Part shown: positions 48,087-56,321 of the stretch, piece by piece
Layout: the number at the start of each line of letters is the position of its first letter
Numbering within the stretch: the first letter of the stretch is position 1
Assembly: GCF_000686045.1 (NCBI RefSeq)
Contig: NZ_JMLV01000001.1
Location: 434,001-498,000 of the forward strand
Source: Fodinicurvata fenggangensis DSM 21160
GTDB lineage: Bacteria > Pseudomonadota > Alphaproteobacteria > Kiloniellales > DSM-21159
DNA length: 64,000 bases
Reading direction: 5' to 3'
Translations under genes and position numbers: made by a program
The notes under the pieces: model-generated
The model's database searches: none
What the model was told of the DNA's origin: nothing
The model's input: only the letters and a program-made list of their open reading frames with translations

Positions 48087-48920
48087 TCAGTCGTCTTCCG
48101 CGCGGCGGACCATGCGACGAACCTCCTCACGTACGACGCGTTCGACCAGGGGTGCAAGATTCTGGTCCAACCAGTCCTTCAACAGCGGCTTGACGGCTTC
48201 CCGGACAAGTCCCTCCAAGGTCTTGTCGCTTTGAATGGGAAGGTCTTCAGCCGCGCGCGCCTGGCTTCGGACATCGCGCGATGCTTCCGAAAGCGCCGCA
48301 ACCGTTGCCGCGGCGGTGGCGCTCGAAACGAGGCCTTCCTCGCTGTTGTCCCTGCTCATCGGCGCCTCCGGTTCATCCTGCACTGCGTTGCCTCCAAGGC
48401 CGTCATCCATCGCGCTTTCTGTCTGGCTGGTATCTTCCTCAAGATTCGGTTCAGGCATGGATGTCATGTCGCCCTGGGTTTCGGCACCTGTCATGTCACC
48501 AAAATCATCGACGGCGTCATCCTGACCATCCTCCTGGGCATTCGCCAATTCATCGCCGAAACCTGCTTCCTCCAGAGCTGCGAAGGGGTCGGGAACAGCT
48601 TCTTCCGCCACAGGCGCAGAGTCTTCCGGCAGGGCGCCCGGAATTGCATCCGCTTCCGGGTTTTCGGCAAATGCGGTGTCCTCGGCTGAGGCAGACTCGC
48701 TGCCCCCCTCACCTGGGTCTTCGGCTTTATCGGTCAGGTCCAGGATGTCATCATCGGCACTTTCCGTGGCCGAAAGGGCCTCCGAACCTGCCTGTGCAGA
48801 CTCACCGGCCTCCTGACCGGTTTCTTCAGACTGTTCCTTGTCGTCCTCGGAAATGATCCGGCGAATTGATGCCAGAATCTCTTCCATCGACGGTTCACCC
48901 TGCCCGTCCGGATTGCTCAT
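48087..48920 (-). CDS. PopZ-like polar organising protein (DUF2497)
   Basis: A 277-residue protein with the PopZ layout: a short N-terminal helix (SMEEILASIRRIISEDD), a long acidic disordered middle (about 30-190) and a C-terminal helical oligomerisation module (LEGLVREAVKPLLKDWLDQN and VERVVREEVRRMVRRA). In Caulobacter PopZ forms polar condensates that anchor ParB-parS and client proteins. The linker here is longer than in Caulobacter PopZ and rich in Glu, Asp, Ala and Ser. The tolC-popZ-valS neighbourhood is standard for alphaproteobacteria. Confidence 0.88.
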   Translation of the reverse strand: MSNPDGQGEPSMEEILASIRRIISEDDKEQSEETGQEAGESAQAGSEALSATESADDDILDLTDKAEDPGEGGSESASAEDTAFAENPEADAIPGALPEDSAPVAEEAVPDPFAALEEAGFGDELANAQEDGQDDAVDDFGDMTGAETQGDMTSMPEPNLEEDTSQTESAMDDGLGGNAVQDEPEAPMSRDNSEEGLVSSATAAATVAALSEASRDVRSQARAAEDLPIQSDKTLEGLVREAVKPLLKDWLDQNLAPLVERVVREEVRRMVRRAEDD

Positions 48921-48972
48921 GGCTGCTCTCCCACGCGTGTGTCTATAAACACACTGAATGTACCGGATTAAC

Positions 48973-50448
48973 TTATTCCGAAGGCGTGCTCAACCCGAAC
49001 CACGAATCCCGCACGGCCCTGTAGTCCTCTTCCGGCTCGTAATAGGCCACATCCAGCCCCAGTTCCTCTGCCGTTAGGCGGCCGATGGCCGAGAGCAGCC
49101 GAAAGCTTGCAACGATATCCTCGCGCCGTGCACGAACCAGGCTGACCTGCGCATCCAGCAGTTCCTGCTCCTGGTCCAGGACATCCAGGAGCGTGCGCGC
49201 CCCGACTGCATTTTCCTGCTGAACGCCTTCCAGCGCGACTTCAGCCGCTTCGATCTGTGCCTGAAGGGATGTAATCTGCGCCTGGGATGAAGTCCATTCT
49301 TCCCAGGCCGTCACCGTTTCCTGCCGCACATTGCGGCGCGAGACCTCGCCCTCCAGGCGGCGCTGGTTCTCGACCTGCTTGGCCTCTCTCACTTGACTGG
49401 ACACCAGACCCGCCTGGTAGATCGGGATCGTCACCTCGGCCATTAAGCTGGCAGCCTCGTTCTTCGAGCCCGCAAAACTGGTCTCTCGACCCGCTGAAAG
49501 GCGTCCGCGCAGCTGTATTTCGGGCAACAACTCCCCTTCCCGTTCCCGAACCTGCCGTTCGGCAGCCCGCTCATCGAACTGCGCAGCCTGAAGCGAAGGG
49601 TTGCTTTCCTCTGCCAGAGCTATGGCTGTGGACAGGGACTCAGGCATCCCCTCGACGGCTTCGGGGGCTGACAGGTCCTCTGCCGCTTCGCGTCCGATCA
49701 CTTCCCGGAAAACGGCACGGCTGGAGTTCAAGCGGCCCTCAGCGGCAATGCGCTCGGCACGTGCGCCGGCCAGGCGGGATTCCGCCTGCGCAACATCGGT
49801 GCGTGTAATCTCGCCCACTTCGAAGCGTTGGCGTGTCGCTTCCAACTGCCGAGCCAGGCGACTTTCATTGTTTTCGTTCAGGCGGACTTCCGCCATGTCG
49901 CGCCAGACATCCATATAGGCGGTCACGGCATCGAGCAGAACGGTCTGCTCGGTATTCTCCAGGCGAAACCGCTGGGCCCGGACTTCGTTTTCGGCGCGCT
50001 CGGTTCCGGCCACGGTACGGCCACCGCGATAGAGCGGCTGGACGATCTCGATCGCACCTTGACGCGGTGTCGTCGTTTCCTGAATTCGACCGCTGTTGCC
50101 GCCGGCTCCAGCCGAAAAACCGCCGCCTTCGCTGAACGAGCGTTCCTTGCCGGCCGAGGCCGTGACCTGAACTGTGGGACGCCAGCCGGAAAGGGCCTGG
50201 GGAACCCGCTCGTTTACCGCACCAAGCTCGGCGCGCGCCGCCTTCAGCCGGGGGTTGGATTCGTAGGCATTCTCCAGCGCATCCAGAAGCTGGAATTCCT
50301 GTGCCTGCCCCCCTGTTGCCGCAGTCAGCAACAGGCCGCTTGCCAGCAGACTTGCCCGCAACACCTTCCGGATAGGGCCGACAGCTTCACAGGAAGGCAA
50401 GGGGCTTGGTATTGGCAGACGGTTCATCGGCATGCTGTTCGCTTTCAT
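48973..50448 (-). CDS. tolC: TolC-family outer-membrane efflux/secretion channel
   Basis: A 491-residue outer-membrane factor. The signal peptide begins after about 25 polar residues and ends near GGQAQ. Two OEP repeats (about 60-250 and 270-460) contain the usual long helices with LLDAVTAYMDVWRD and LLDVLDQEQELLDAQ. It serves type I secretion systems or RND pumps. It lies downstream of the pcm-like gene, as in rhizobia. The true start may be one of the Met at 1, 6 or 8. Confidence 0.93.
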   Translation of the reverse strand: MKANSMPMNRLPIPSPLPSCEAVGPIRKVLRASLLASGLLLTAATGGQAQEFQLLDALENAYESNPRLKAARAELGAVNERVPQALSGWRPTVQVTASAGKERSFSEGGGFSAGAGGNSGRIQETTTPRQGAIEIVQPLYRGGRTVAGTERAENEVRAQRFRLENTEQTVLLDAVTAYMDVWRDMAEVRLNENNESRLARQLEATRQRFEVGEITRTDVAQAESRLAGARAERIAAEGRLNSSRAVFREVIGREAAEDLSAPEAVEGMPESLSTAIALAEESNPSLQAAQFDERAAERQVREREGELLPEIQLRGRLSAGRETSFAGSKNEAASLMAEVTIPIYQAGLVSSQVREAKQVENQRRLEGEVSRRNVRQETVTAWEEWTSSQAQITSLQAQIEAAEVALEGVQQENAVGARTLLDVLDQEQELLDAQVSLVRARREDIVASFRLLSAIGRLTAEELGLDVAYYEPEEDYRAVRDSWFGLSTPSE

Positions 50449-50607
50449 CCTGGCCCCTGCCAGGCCTCAGCTACTTTGGCAGAGTTCTCCAGACAATAGA
50501 GGCTTCAAGCGCCTGCAGCCAGTCTCGAGTCCGGATTCGTTGCGCGAAAATATGCTGTTCCACTCTTCTCCTGCATGTAGAACGGAACCCCAGTGGGCCG
50601 TCTCGAC

Positions 50608-51264
50608 CTAGAAGACGAAACGTTCTGGTGCCCGGAACTCCTCCAGGATCGGTGTGGAGGCATCGAAGAGAATCCGGTTCGAAACCACACCATCGTCCTT
50701 GCGATACAGTCGAGCGCGGCCGATTCCGCCTGGCGAAGGGCGTGTCACGCACATGAGGCGTCCCCCTTCCGCCAATTGGTCGGTCAGACCATCGGGCAAT
50801 TCCTCAATCCCGCCATTGATCAGGATCACGTTATAGGGTGCCTGCTTGGGATAGCCCGCCGCCAGATCGCCCTGCACCACCACGGCATTGGATATCTCCA
50901 TGCGGGACAGCAGGTTGTTGGCCGTTTCCACCAGCCCGGGATCGCTTTCAAGACCCACGGCCGTGCTGCACAGCCGCGCGAGAATGGCGGTCGCGTAACC
51001 GGTCCCACTGCCGATATCCAGCGCGACATCGCTCTCCTGGATGTCTGCCGCCTGCAAGAGCCGCCCGAGGACCATAGGTTCCATCAGGTAGCGCCCGTTT
51101 CCTATGTGCAGGTCTTCGTCGACATAGGAAATGCTGCGAATGTTCTGGGGCACGAACAACTCGCGGGGCAAGGTTTCAAAGGCGTCCAGAAGACGCTCTC
51201 CGAAGACACGGTTCGTGCGCAGCTGGCTCTCCACCATATTCAGGCGGGCGTAGGCGTAATCCAT
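50608..51264 (-). CDS. Second protein-L-isoaspartate methyltransferase-like protein
   Basis: A 218-residue SAM-binding protein of the Pcm family. Motif I is ALDIGSGTGYATAILA. The N-terminal half keeps LPRELFVP and the substrate-loop region is altered to GNGRYLMEPMVLGRLL, unlike the GQGQTLSQP form of the pcm at 29926. The alphaproteobacterial Pcm-like gene before tolC is usually this divergent type; whether it repairs isoaspartate is not shown. Confidence 0.88.
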   Translation of the reverse strand: MDYAYARLNMVESQLRTNRVFGERLLDAFETLPRELFVPQNIRSISYVDEDLHIGNGRYLMEPMVLGRLLQAADIQESDVALDIGSGTGYATAILARLCSTAVGLESDPGLVETANNLLSRMEISNAVVVQGDLAAGYPKQAPYNVILINGGIEELPDGLTDQLAEGGRLMCVTRPSPGGIGRARLYRKDDGVVSNRILFDASTPILEEFRAPERFVF

Positions 51265-51502
51265 GACTCAAGGCCTCACATGAACGCACAAGGCATCGAT
51301 AGGATGCCCAGGCTTTACCGGATCGTTTACTTTCCCTGCGCGTTATAGTCAGCCTGCCGCTTCAAGACAACTCTCGCAGCCAGGATCCGGGAAGTTTTGC
51401 GGTTGCACCCGGCCCGACCGGCAGACTTGCGATCCTGGCCGCAGCCAGGCGCGTCTAACGCCTTGACCCTCTGCTCGAAAAGTGGCAGTAACCTGCGCCT
51501 CT

Positions 51503-51576
51503 GGCCCGGTGGCAGAGTGGTTATGCAGAGGACTGCAAATCCTTGCACGTCGGTTCGATTCCGGCCCGGGCCTCCA
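51503..51576 (+). tRNA. tRNA-Cys (GCA anticodon)
   Basis: A 74-base tRNA with encoded CCA. The acceptor stem GGCCCGG pairs with CCGGGCC, the anticodon stem GAGGA/TCCTT encloses CTGCAAA (anticodon GCA), and the T-arm is CGGTTCGATTCCG. A possible promoter is TTGACC (51463) with CAGTAA 17 bases later. Confidence 0.97.
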
Positions 51577-51593
51577 AAATGCGGCAAACGGCA

Positions 51594-51622
51594 TTGCACC
51601 CCCAAAGGAGCTTTGCTATAAG
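51594..51622 (+). promoter_or_regulatory. Sigma-70-type promoter of tRNA-Asn
   Basis: TTGCAC (51594-51599) and TATAAG (51617-51622) are separated by exactly 17 bases and lie 28 bases before the tRNA-Asn 5' end. This lets tRNA-Asn be transcribed separately from tRNA-Cys. Confidence 0.7.
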
Positions 51623-51649
51623 CCGCAAACCTTGCCACAAGGCACCTGA

Positions 51650-51724
<75 letters not shown>

Positions 51725-51730
51725 ACAGAC

Positions 51731-51765
51731 AAAAAGGGTCGCCCATTTCGGCGGCCCTTTTTCTT
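51731..51765 (+). terminator. Intrinsic terminator after tRNA-Asn
   Basis: Arms AAAAAGGGTCGCC and GGCGGCCCTTTTT around CATTTC, followed by CTTTG. It ends the tRNA transcript six bases after the CCA. Confidence 0.88.
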
Positions 51766-52082
51766 TGAAATCATTTATAAACGATATCTTATAATCCTGG
51801 TTTCATCTGAATATTCAATTCCATTGCCATCACTGCGGTAAAGTCACGGATTCTGCGCATAGTTCACAGTGCAGGCCACTTCGCTCACGAACTGTTACAG
51901 AAGGTTCTGACCTGAATGGTGTCAGGATACGGTAATAATACACAATATTATCAATGGATTAGAGGGAAGCCCTGTGACAAAAAATGGATCATATGACCAA
52001 TATTATTTTCCACTATATCCTTTGGGGTTATAGTCCCTTTCGGAAAGTCGCTAAAGGCTTTCGACTGCTAGGGAGGATGGGA
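51766..52082. other. AT-rich intergenic interval with short inverted repeats
   Basis: About 320 bases, AT-rich against its surroundings. The repeat ATAATA-CACAA-TATTAT lies at 51935-51951 and the palindrome TCATATGA near 51991. An ORF from 51984 is open but has no typical composition in its first half. It probably holds the promoter and a leader for the small gene at 52083. Confidence 0.5.
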
Positions 52083-52238
52083 ATGAGACATCAGGCCAAA
52101 CGCTGCCATCGGAATGTCTATACCCCCCGTAGAACTTCAATCATGGAACGGCGACAGGTTCTCAATTTCGGACTGACGTCCGGATGCCTTCTGCTGGGAA
52201 CACTGGCCGCAGCACTCTGGATCCAGATGGTATTCTGA
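52083..52238 (+). CDS. Candidate small membrane peptide
   Basis: A possible 51-residue protein. A basic N-terminus (RRTSIMERRQV) is followed by one hydrophobic segment of about 22 residues (LTSGCLLLGTLAAALWIQM) and ends FLVMVF-like in MVF. GGGAGG six bases before ATG 52083 is a good ribosome site, and a strong terminator starts 27 bases after the stop, so the region is probably transcribed on this strand. ATG at 52143 would leave just the helix. No family recognised; it could also be part of a small RNA. Confidence 0.5.
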   Translation: MRHQAKRCHRNVYTPRRTSIMERRQVLNFGLTSGCLLLGTLAAALWIQMVF

Positions 52239-52264
52239 TCGCGGAAAGATTGTCTGGGTCCTTC

Positions 52265-52293
52265 AGGGCGCCGGTTTCCGGCGCCCTTTCCTT
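52265..52293 (+). terminator. Strong intrinsic terminator, plus strand
   Basis: A perfect ten-base stem AGGGCGCCGG / CCGGCGCCCT with a TTT loop, followed by TTCCTT. The T-rich side is on the plus strand only, so it ends a rightward transcript and not the convergent regulator gene. Confidence 0.85.
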
Positions 52294-52307
52294 GTGCGAT
52301 TCCGGAT

Positions 52308-52868
52308 TTACAACGAGGTCGCCGAACGCGCCGCCTGGTCATAGAGGCCCGAGAGCAGCCTCAAGTTCTTTGCCAGCTTTTCGAGATCACGGTGATCGGC
52401 GCCGCCCATGGAAGCAGAGGTCGAGACCAGGCAGGCTTCCCGCACTTCCCTGTATTTCCGGATACAGGCTTCTCCATCTTCCGTTGCCTCAAACAGCACG
52501 TCCTTGCCCTTTCGATGACGCTGCACCAGGCCAAGGCGCGTCAACTTCTTAAGGGCATAGTTGACGGTATGCGTCTCCTCGATATTCAACACAAAACAGA
52601 TATCCGCCAGCCGCTTGCCACGCGTCCGATGGAATACGCTGTGAAGCACAAGTATATCCAGGGTGGACAGGTCCGGCATACCTGCGGCCGCCATGCAACG
52701 GGCCACCCAGCGGCCAAAGGCATTCCAGGCGATAATCAGGCCGAACTCGAATTCACTGAGTTCTGCCGCCTGCTCCGAGACAAGATGAGATGAGGAAACG
52801 ATATAGCGGCGCCCTCTTTCCTGCGGTGCATTGTCCTGTCCTGATGTCAGTTCTTCGGATTTAGTCAT
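52308..52868 (-). CDS. MarR-type winged-helix regulator, LdtR-like
   Basis: A 186-residue cytoplasmic regulator. The core phrase FGLIIAWNAFGRWVARCMAAAG and the winged helix LADICFVLNIEETHTVNYALKKL closely resemble LdtR of Liberibacter and Sinorhizobium as I recall it. LdtR responds to small molecules and controls an L,D-transpeptidase and stress tolerance. The C-terminal 50 residues are helical for dimerisation. The target here is unknown; an L,D-transpeptidase gene is not in the window. Confidence 0.87.
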   Translation of the reverse strand: MTKSEELTSGQDNAPQERGRRYIVSSSHLVSEQAAELSEFEFGLIIAWNAFGRWVARCMAAAGMPDLSTLDILVLHSVFHRTRGKRLADICFVLNIEETHTVNYALKKLTRLGLVQRHRKGKDVLFEATEDGEACIRKYREVREACLVSTSASMGGADHRDLEKLAKNLRLLSGLYDQAARSATSL

Positions 52869-53193
52869 TCTTGAAGCGCACCCTACAATGTCCTGCGAAG
52901 GATTGGGAAACGTGACGATTCTTCGTCTGTTTCACTATAAAATGCCGGACAGTTTGCCGGAAGCCCCACCACCTACTGGTAGCATTATCTTATAATACAT
53001 GAACACTTTCTGAGTGTGTATTTCTCAACTACCACAAAATTGCGCTCATACTTATGTTATTTTTATATGCGGATATGAAAAATTGATGTATAAAGTCTGC
53101 GGGGTAATCCGAAATCGATATTCCTCTGGCTTCAGGACGTCGTCTGTTTGAGACTTATCCCGTCCTTTTCATGGGTAATCGAGAGATGACACC
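52869..53193. other. AT-rich divergent promoter region
   Basis: About 325 bases between the LdtR-like gene and the first LuxR-type regulator. An AT-rich core lies at 52985-53095 with several TATAAA/TATAAT-like hexamers on both strands. The element CGGGGTAATCCG near 53100 resembles half of the GGGGTA palindrome found upstream of the next regulator. Confidence 0.5.
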
Positions 53194-53838
53194 ATGTCCG
53201 TCCTGGTTGTCGATGATCACCCACTGGTGACAAAAGCCCTGGTCCACTTGTTGGAAGCAGAGCAAATTGATGCCGCTTCGGTGACCGAAGTAGCGGAAGC
53301 TGTCGATTACATCAAGACTGTTCGGAAACCGGATCTCGTCATCCTGGACGCACACATGCCAAAGGTTAATGGCCTAACCGGAATCGGGATTCTACAATCC
53401 AATTTCCCCAGTATTGCAATCGCGCTCTGGTCCGGTGACGAGCGGCAGGAAATCATCCAGCAAGCCATAGAAAAGGGCGCGCTTGGGTTTCTATCCAAGG
53501 CAATGTCAATTCGTGCGATCATTCCGGCCATCCACCTGATGCTGGCCGGCGAGCCCTATCTGCCCGTCCATCTAATGACCAGGAAAAACGAAGACTGGAA
53601 CCGCAGTGAAACGGCCCAGTCCTATCATCTGACCCCCCGCGAGCGGGCAGTCCTGGACGAGCTTGCCAATGGCTTGTCGAACAAGGAAATCGCACGCAAC
53701 CTGGGGATCGAGGAAATAACGGTGAAGCTGCACCTGCGCGCGATCTACAAGAAACTGAGCGTCAAGAGCAGGACCCAGGCAATCTCAATCTATTGCAACA
53801 GCCATCCGGCCAGCACACCTCAGCACAGTTCGACTTGA
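53194..53838 (+). CDS. LuxR/NarL-type response regulator (canonical receiver)
   Basis: A 214-residue two-domain regulator. The receiver has Asp7-Asp8, phospho-acceptor Asp52 (VILDAHMP), Ser80 and Lys102, so phosphorylation should work. The C-terminal GerE-type HTH (about 148-205) has LTPRERAVLDELANGLSNKEIA and TVKLHLRAIYKKLSVKSRTQA. No kinase is adjacent. It is the first of three LuxR-family genes leading to the CsgG-type locus. Confidence 0.92.
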   Translation: MSVLVVDDHPLVTKALVHLLEAEQIDAASVTEVAEAVDYIKTVRKPDLVILDAHMPKVNGLTGIGILQSNFPSIAIALWSGDERQEIIQQAIEKGALGFLSKAMSIRAIIPAIHLMLAGEPYLPVHLMTRKNEDWNRSETAQSYHLTPRERAVLDELANGLSNKEIARNLGIEEITVKLHLRAIYKKLSVKSRTQAISIYCNSHPASTPQHSST

Positions 53839-53893
53839 GGCCCGTCCGGCACAGCCTGCCGAACATAAGCCTGCCCTTTCGCGTGCGGCCAAG

Positions 53894-53913
53894 GGTATGG
53901 GGTACCCCATACC
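53894..53913. promoter_or_regulatory. Perfect 20-bp palindrome, candidate operator
   Basis: GGTATGGGGT followed by ACCCCATACC is a perfect palindrome. Its right arm is repeated as CCCCATAC at 53925-53932. TACCCC also occurs at about 53950. The arms resemble NarL-class heptamers (TACYYMT). It lies about 220 bases before the atypical regulator gene and 55 bases after the canonical one. Confidence 0.6.
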
Positions 53914-54131
53914 AACGCCACCTTCCCCATACTTCTGACACAACATGCTACCCCTTTGACTGACTCCGCAGCCGCGCACTTTTGAGGCAATCTATCCCTG
54001 TTCCCGGACTTTCGATGAGGGATGCGTACCCAAAGATGAATATCAGAGAAAATGGGTAGCCCCTTCGTCATAAAGAGAAAACATATCCAATCCGGCAACA
54101 AGGTTCTTGGAACAGCATTAGGGGCAAGGCA

Positions 54132-54815
54132 ATGGACAGTTACCAGAACACTTCCGTGATGATCATTGATCACAGCCGCCTTTTAAGGGAAGGCCTGCGC
54201 CAGATCATGACCGGGACAAGCTTCGCGGTCCTCTATGAATTTCCCACCCTGGAATCCGCGCTTGACGCACCTTTGGAGGCGGGCGCACCCAAACTGGTCC
54301 TACTGGAATGGCTGCCTGAGGATGATCAGGACAATCCCGTGGCCCGGCTGCGCGAACGCCTGCCGGATGCGCGGATTATTGCATTCGGCGACACGCTCTC
54401 GAAGAAACAGATGGTCCACGCCCTTCGTGCGGGCGCCGGCGGGTATCTTCTGAAAGACATGTCGCTCGATGCCCTGATCCAGTCGCTGCGGCTGGTCCTG
54501 ATGGGTGAGGTCGTGTTTCCGACCGAGCTTGCCGCTCACCTTGTAACGGGCAGCTTCAACATGGACACACCGGGCGAAAGGCTGGACAGGCACAGCTTTG
54601 GCGCCGCGCTCTCAGAGCGTGAACTCCAGATCCTCAAGTGCCTGATCAACGGGTATCCCAACAAGATCATTGCCCGTCAACTCAACATCACCGAAGGGAC
54701 GGTCAAGGTGCACCTCAAAGGCCTGCTCAAGAAGATCCAGGTGCAAAACCGCACACAGGCGGCCATATGGGCCCTCGATCACGGAATTCGGCACAATGAT
54801 GGCCCAGAAGCTTGA
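54132..54815 (+). CDS. LuxR-type regulator with degenerate receiver (Glu at phospho-site)
   Basis: A 227-residue protein. The receiver fold is recognisable but its active site is altered: the usual Asp pair is Asp13-His14, the phospho-acceptor is Glu59 (LVLLEWLP), the Thr/Ser strand reads IIAFGDT, and Lys108 is kept. Phosphorylation is therefore unlikely; Glu can mimic a permanently active state. The GerE HTH (about 157-215) has LSERELQILKCLINGYPNKIIA and TVKVHLKGLLKKIQVQNRTQA. CsgD, the curli master regulator, is likewise a LuxR-type protein with an atypical receiver. Confidence 0.9.
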   Translation: MDSYQNTSVMIIDHSRLLREGLRQIMTGTSFAVLYEFPTLESALDAPLEAGAPKLVLLEWLPEDDQDNPVARLRERLPDARIIAFGDTLSKKQMVHALRAGAGGYLLKDMSLDALIQSLRLVLMGEVVFPTELAAHLVTGSFNMDTPGERLDRHSFGAALSERELQILKCLINGYPNKIIARQLNITEGTVKVHLKGLLKKIQVQNRTQAAIWALDHGIRHNDGPEA

Positions 54816-54840
54816 CTCGCTCTTGAAGCCTGACGTGCCC

Positions 54841-55371
54841 TCACAGGCCGTTAAGCTGGCCGATCCAGGTGTCAATCACCTGGCCGGCCGGCGTGGCCGT
54901 GGAAGTGGCGACCCCGGTCCAGCTGCCCTGGTCGGCCGGCGTGTTCATCAACGACGTCCAGCCAACATAGGCGACCTGTGCCGAATCGAAGGGATTGCCT
55001 GTGTACCCGCCATTGGCCAGGTAAGGACCGGAAGCAGCCCCTCCATAACCGAAACCGCCAAGGTTCAGGAAGCCACTGGGCCTGTAAGGCAGGGTTATCG
55101 AACTGGGGCGCGACACGAAGGCTTGGCGGTCCGGGCCACGACGCACGTCCAACAGGAAACCGTCCGCACCACGGTAGAGGTTGTCCGGTTCGCTGCCGGT
55201 GAACTTGCGCTCGATGATGGCCTGGCGATAGCCGGGGCTCATGCCGACACCACCGGACGGCCCTTTCCAGCCAGGCTGCCAAGGCTGGTTGTTCCATTGG
55301 GCCGAAGCTCCGGATGTGGCTGCCACGACAAAGGCTACGGCCAGACTCGGGACGATCAGGGACGCTCTCAT
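54841..55371 (-). CDS. Exported Gly/Asn/Pro/Tyr-rich protein of unknown function
   Basis: About 176 residues. ATG at 55371 follows GAGGAG and starts a signal peptide ending in SGASA. The mature protein begins WNNQPWQPGW and is rich in Gly, Pro, Tyr, Trp and Asn, with FLNLGGFGYGGAASGPYL in the middle and no Cys. No family recognised. It sits inside the regulator cluster and faces the atypical regulator gene (25-base gap), so it may be a surface component of the neighbouring locus. Confidence 0.72.
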   Translation of the reverse strand: MRASLIVPSLAVAFVVAATSGASAQWNNQPWQPGWKGPSGGVGMSPGYRQAIIERKFTGSEPDNLYRGADGFLLDVRRGPDRQAFVSRPSSITLPYRPSGFLNLGGFGYGGAASGPYLANGGYTGNPFDSAQVAYVGWTSLMNTPADQGSWTGVATSTATPAGQVIDTWIGQLNGL

Positions 55372-55511
55372 GAAATCGCTCCTCTCAAGGCAAGACACTG
55401 CTGAACGGTCTCCTCCACGCCTGAGCAGTTCACAGCGCGGTTACCGCAACAGGCACAAAAACAGTTTACTATCTTCCTAGATGCTTTGCCTTGACGGTTA
55501 AGGCCAGTACC

Positions 55512-56321
55512 TTACCCCCCAAGAACGCTGCTTACCCCGTTCGCGTGCCTCTTTTGGCGGCATGACCAGGAATCAGAGCGACGGTAGGCGTCCTTGGCCG
55601 TTTCGTTAAGGCTGTCCGAGGGGCCATCCTTTTCCGAATCGGGGAAGTGTCTGTCCTCAATGTCTTCACTGGTACGCATCCAATAGGCCAGGACAGCCGC
55701 GCAGGTCCGGTTTTCCAGATGCAGGTGTGAAAGCAAGGCGCGCACCAATGTCTTGACCCGCGTAACAGGCAATTCCAACTCACCGGCAATCTCGGAATTC
55801 GTCAAACCGCGCCCCAGGCAGTCCAGCAGGAGCCGGTCCTCGGGCTCCAGTTCCTGCGGCAACTGCATCGCACCGGGGCAATCCAGCAAGCACTGGACGG
55901 CGGCTTTGTTCATGACACAGTAGCCGATTTCGGCCAGAATCAAACGCTCTGGGGCCGTCTGTCTATTTTCGTCGAAAAAGAAGACGCCGAAACTGAACGC
56001 ATCCCACCCCCAATAACGGAAGTTCAGCATGGCCTGCCGGAAATCCGGCATATGCGTCATCAGGACAAAGGGAACCTCTTCACTTTGCGCCTGTGCATCC
56101 GGCTGTCTCGGATAAAGCGGCAAGACTTTCGAAAAATCGATACGTATGCTGTCCCCGCGCTCCAGCCGCGCCACCAGGTCGGCGCGCAGAGCCAAGTGCG
56201 CAATCTTTTCTGTTGCGATCAAAAGGGCGATCAGCTTCCTGGCCTCTATCGTCACCTGGCTGCGAAACAAGGCGTCGGGATCGCAGGCAAGCAGGATCTT
56301 CTGACTCTGTTTCGAGGACAT
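55512..56321 (-). CDS. LuxR-type HTH protein with unrecognised N-terminal domain
   Basis: About 269 residues. The GerE-type HTH is at about 158-214 (LDCLGRGLTNSEIAGELELP and VKTLVRALLSHLHLENRTCA). The first 155 residues do not match a receiver: no Asp pair or Lys motif can be placed. They contain hydrophobic, aromatic-rich stretches (FRYWGWDAFSFGVFFF) more like a PAS or GAF sensor. The last 55 residues are polar and charged. AGGA six bases before ATG 56321 selects this start over ATG 56327. It is divergent from the CsgG-type gene. Confidence 0.8.
   Translation of the reverse strand: MSSKQSQKILLACDPDALFRSQVTIEARKLIALLIATEKIAHLALRADLVARLERGDSIRIDFSKVLPLYPRQPDAQAQSEEVPFVLMTHMPDFRQAMLNFRYWGWDAFSFGVFFFDENRQTAPERLILAEIGYCVMNKAAVQCLLDCPGAMQLPQELEPEDRLLLDCLGRGLTNSEIAGELELPVTRVKTLVRALLSHLHLENRTCAAVLAYWMRTSEDIEDRHFPDSEKDGPSDSLNETAKDAYRRSDSWSCRQKRHANGVSSVLGG

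Noticed and set aside
53881-54131. CRISPR-like repeat near the palindrome
   Set aside because: Only one full palindrome and partial arms are present, without regularly spaced repeats or cas genes.
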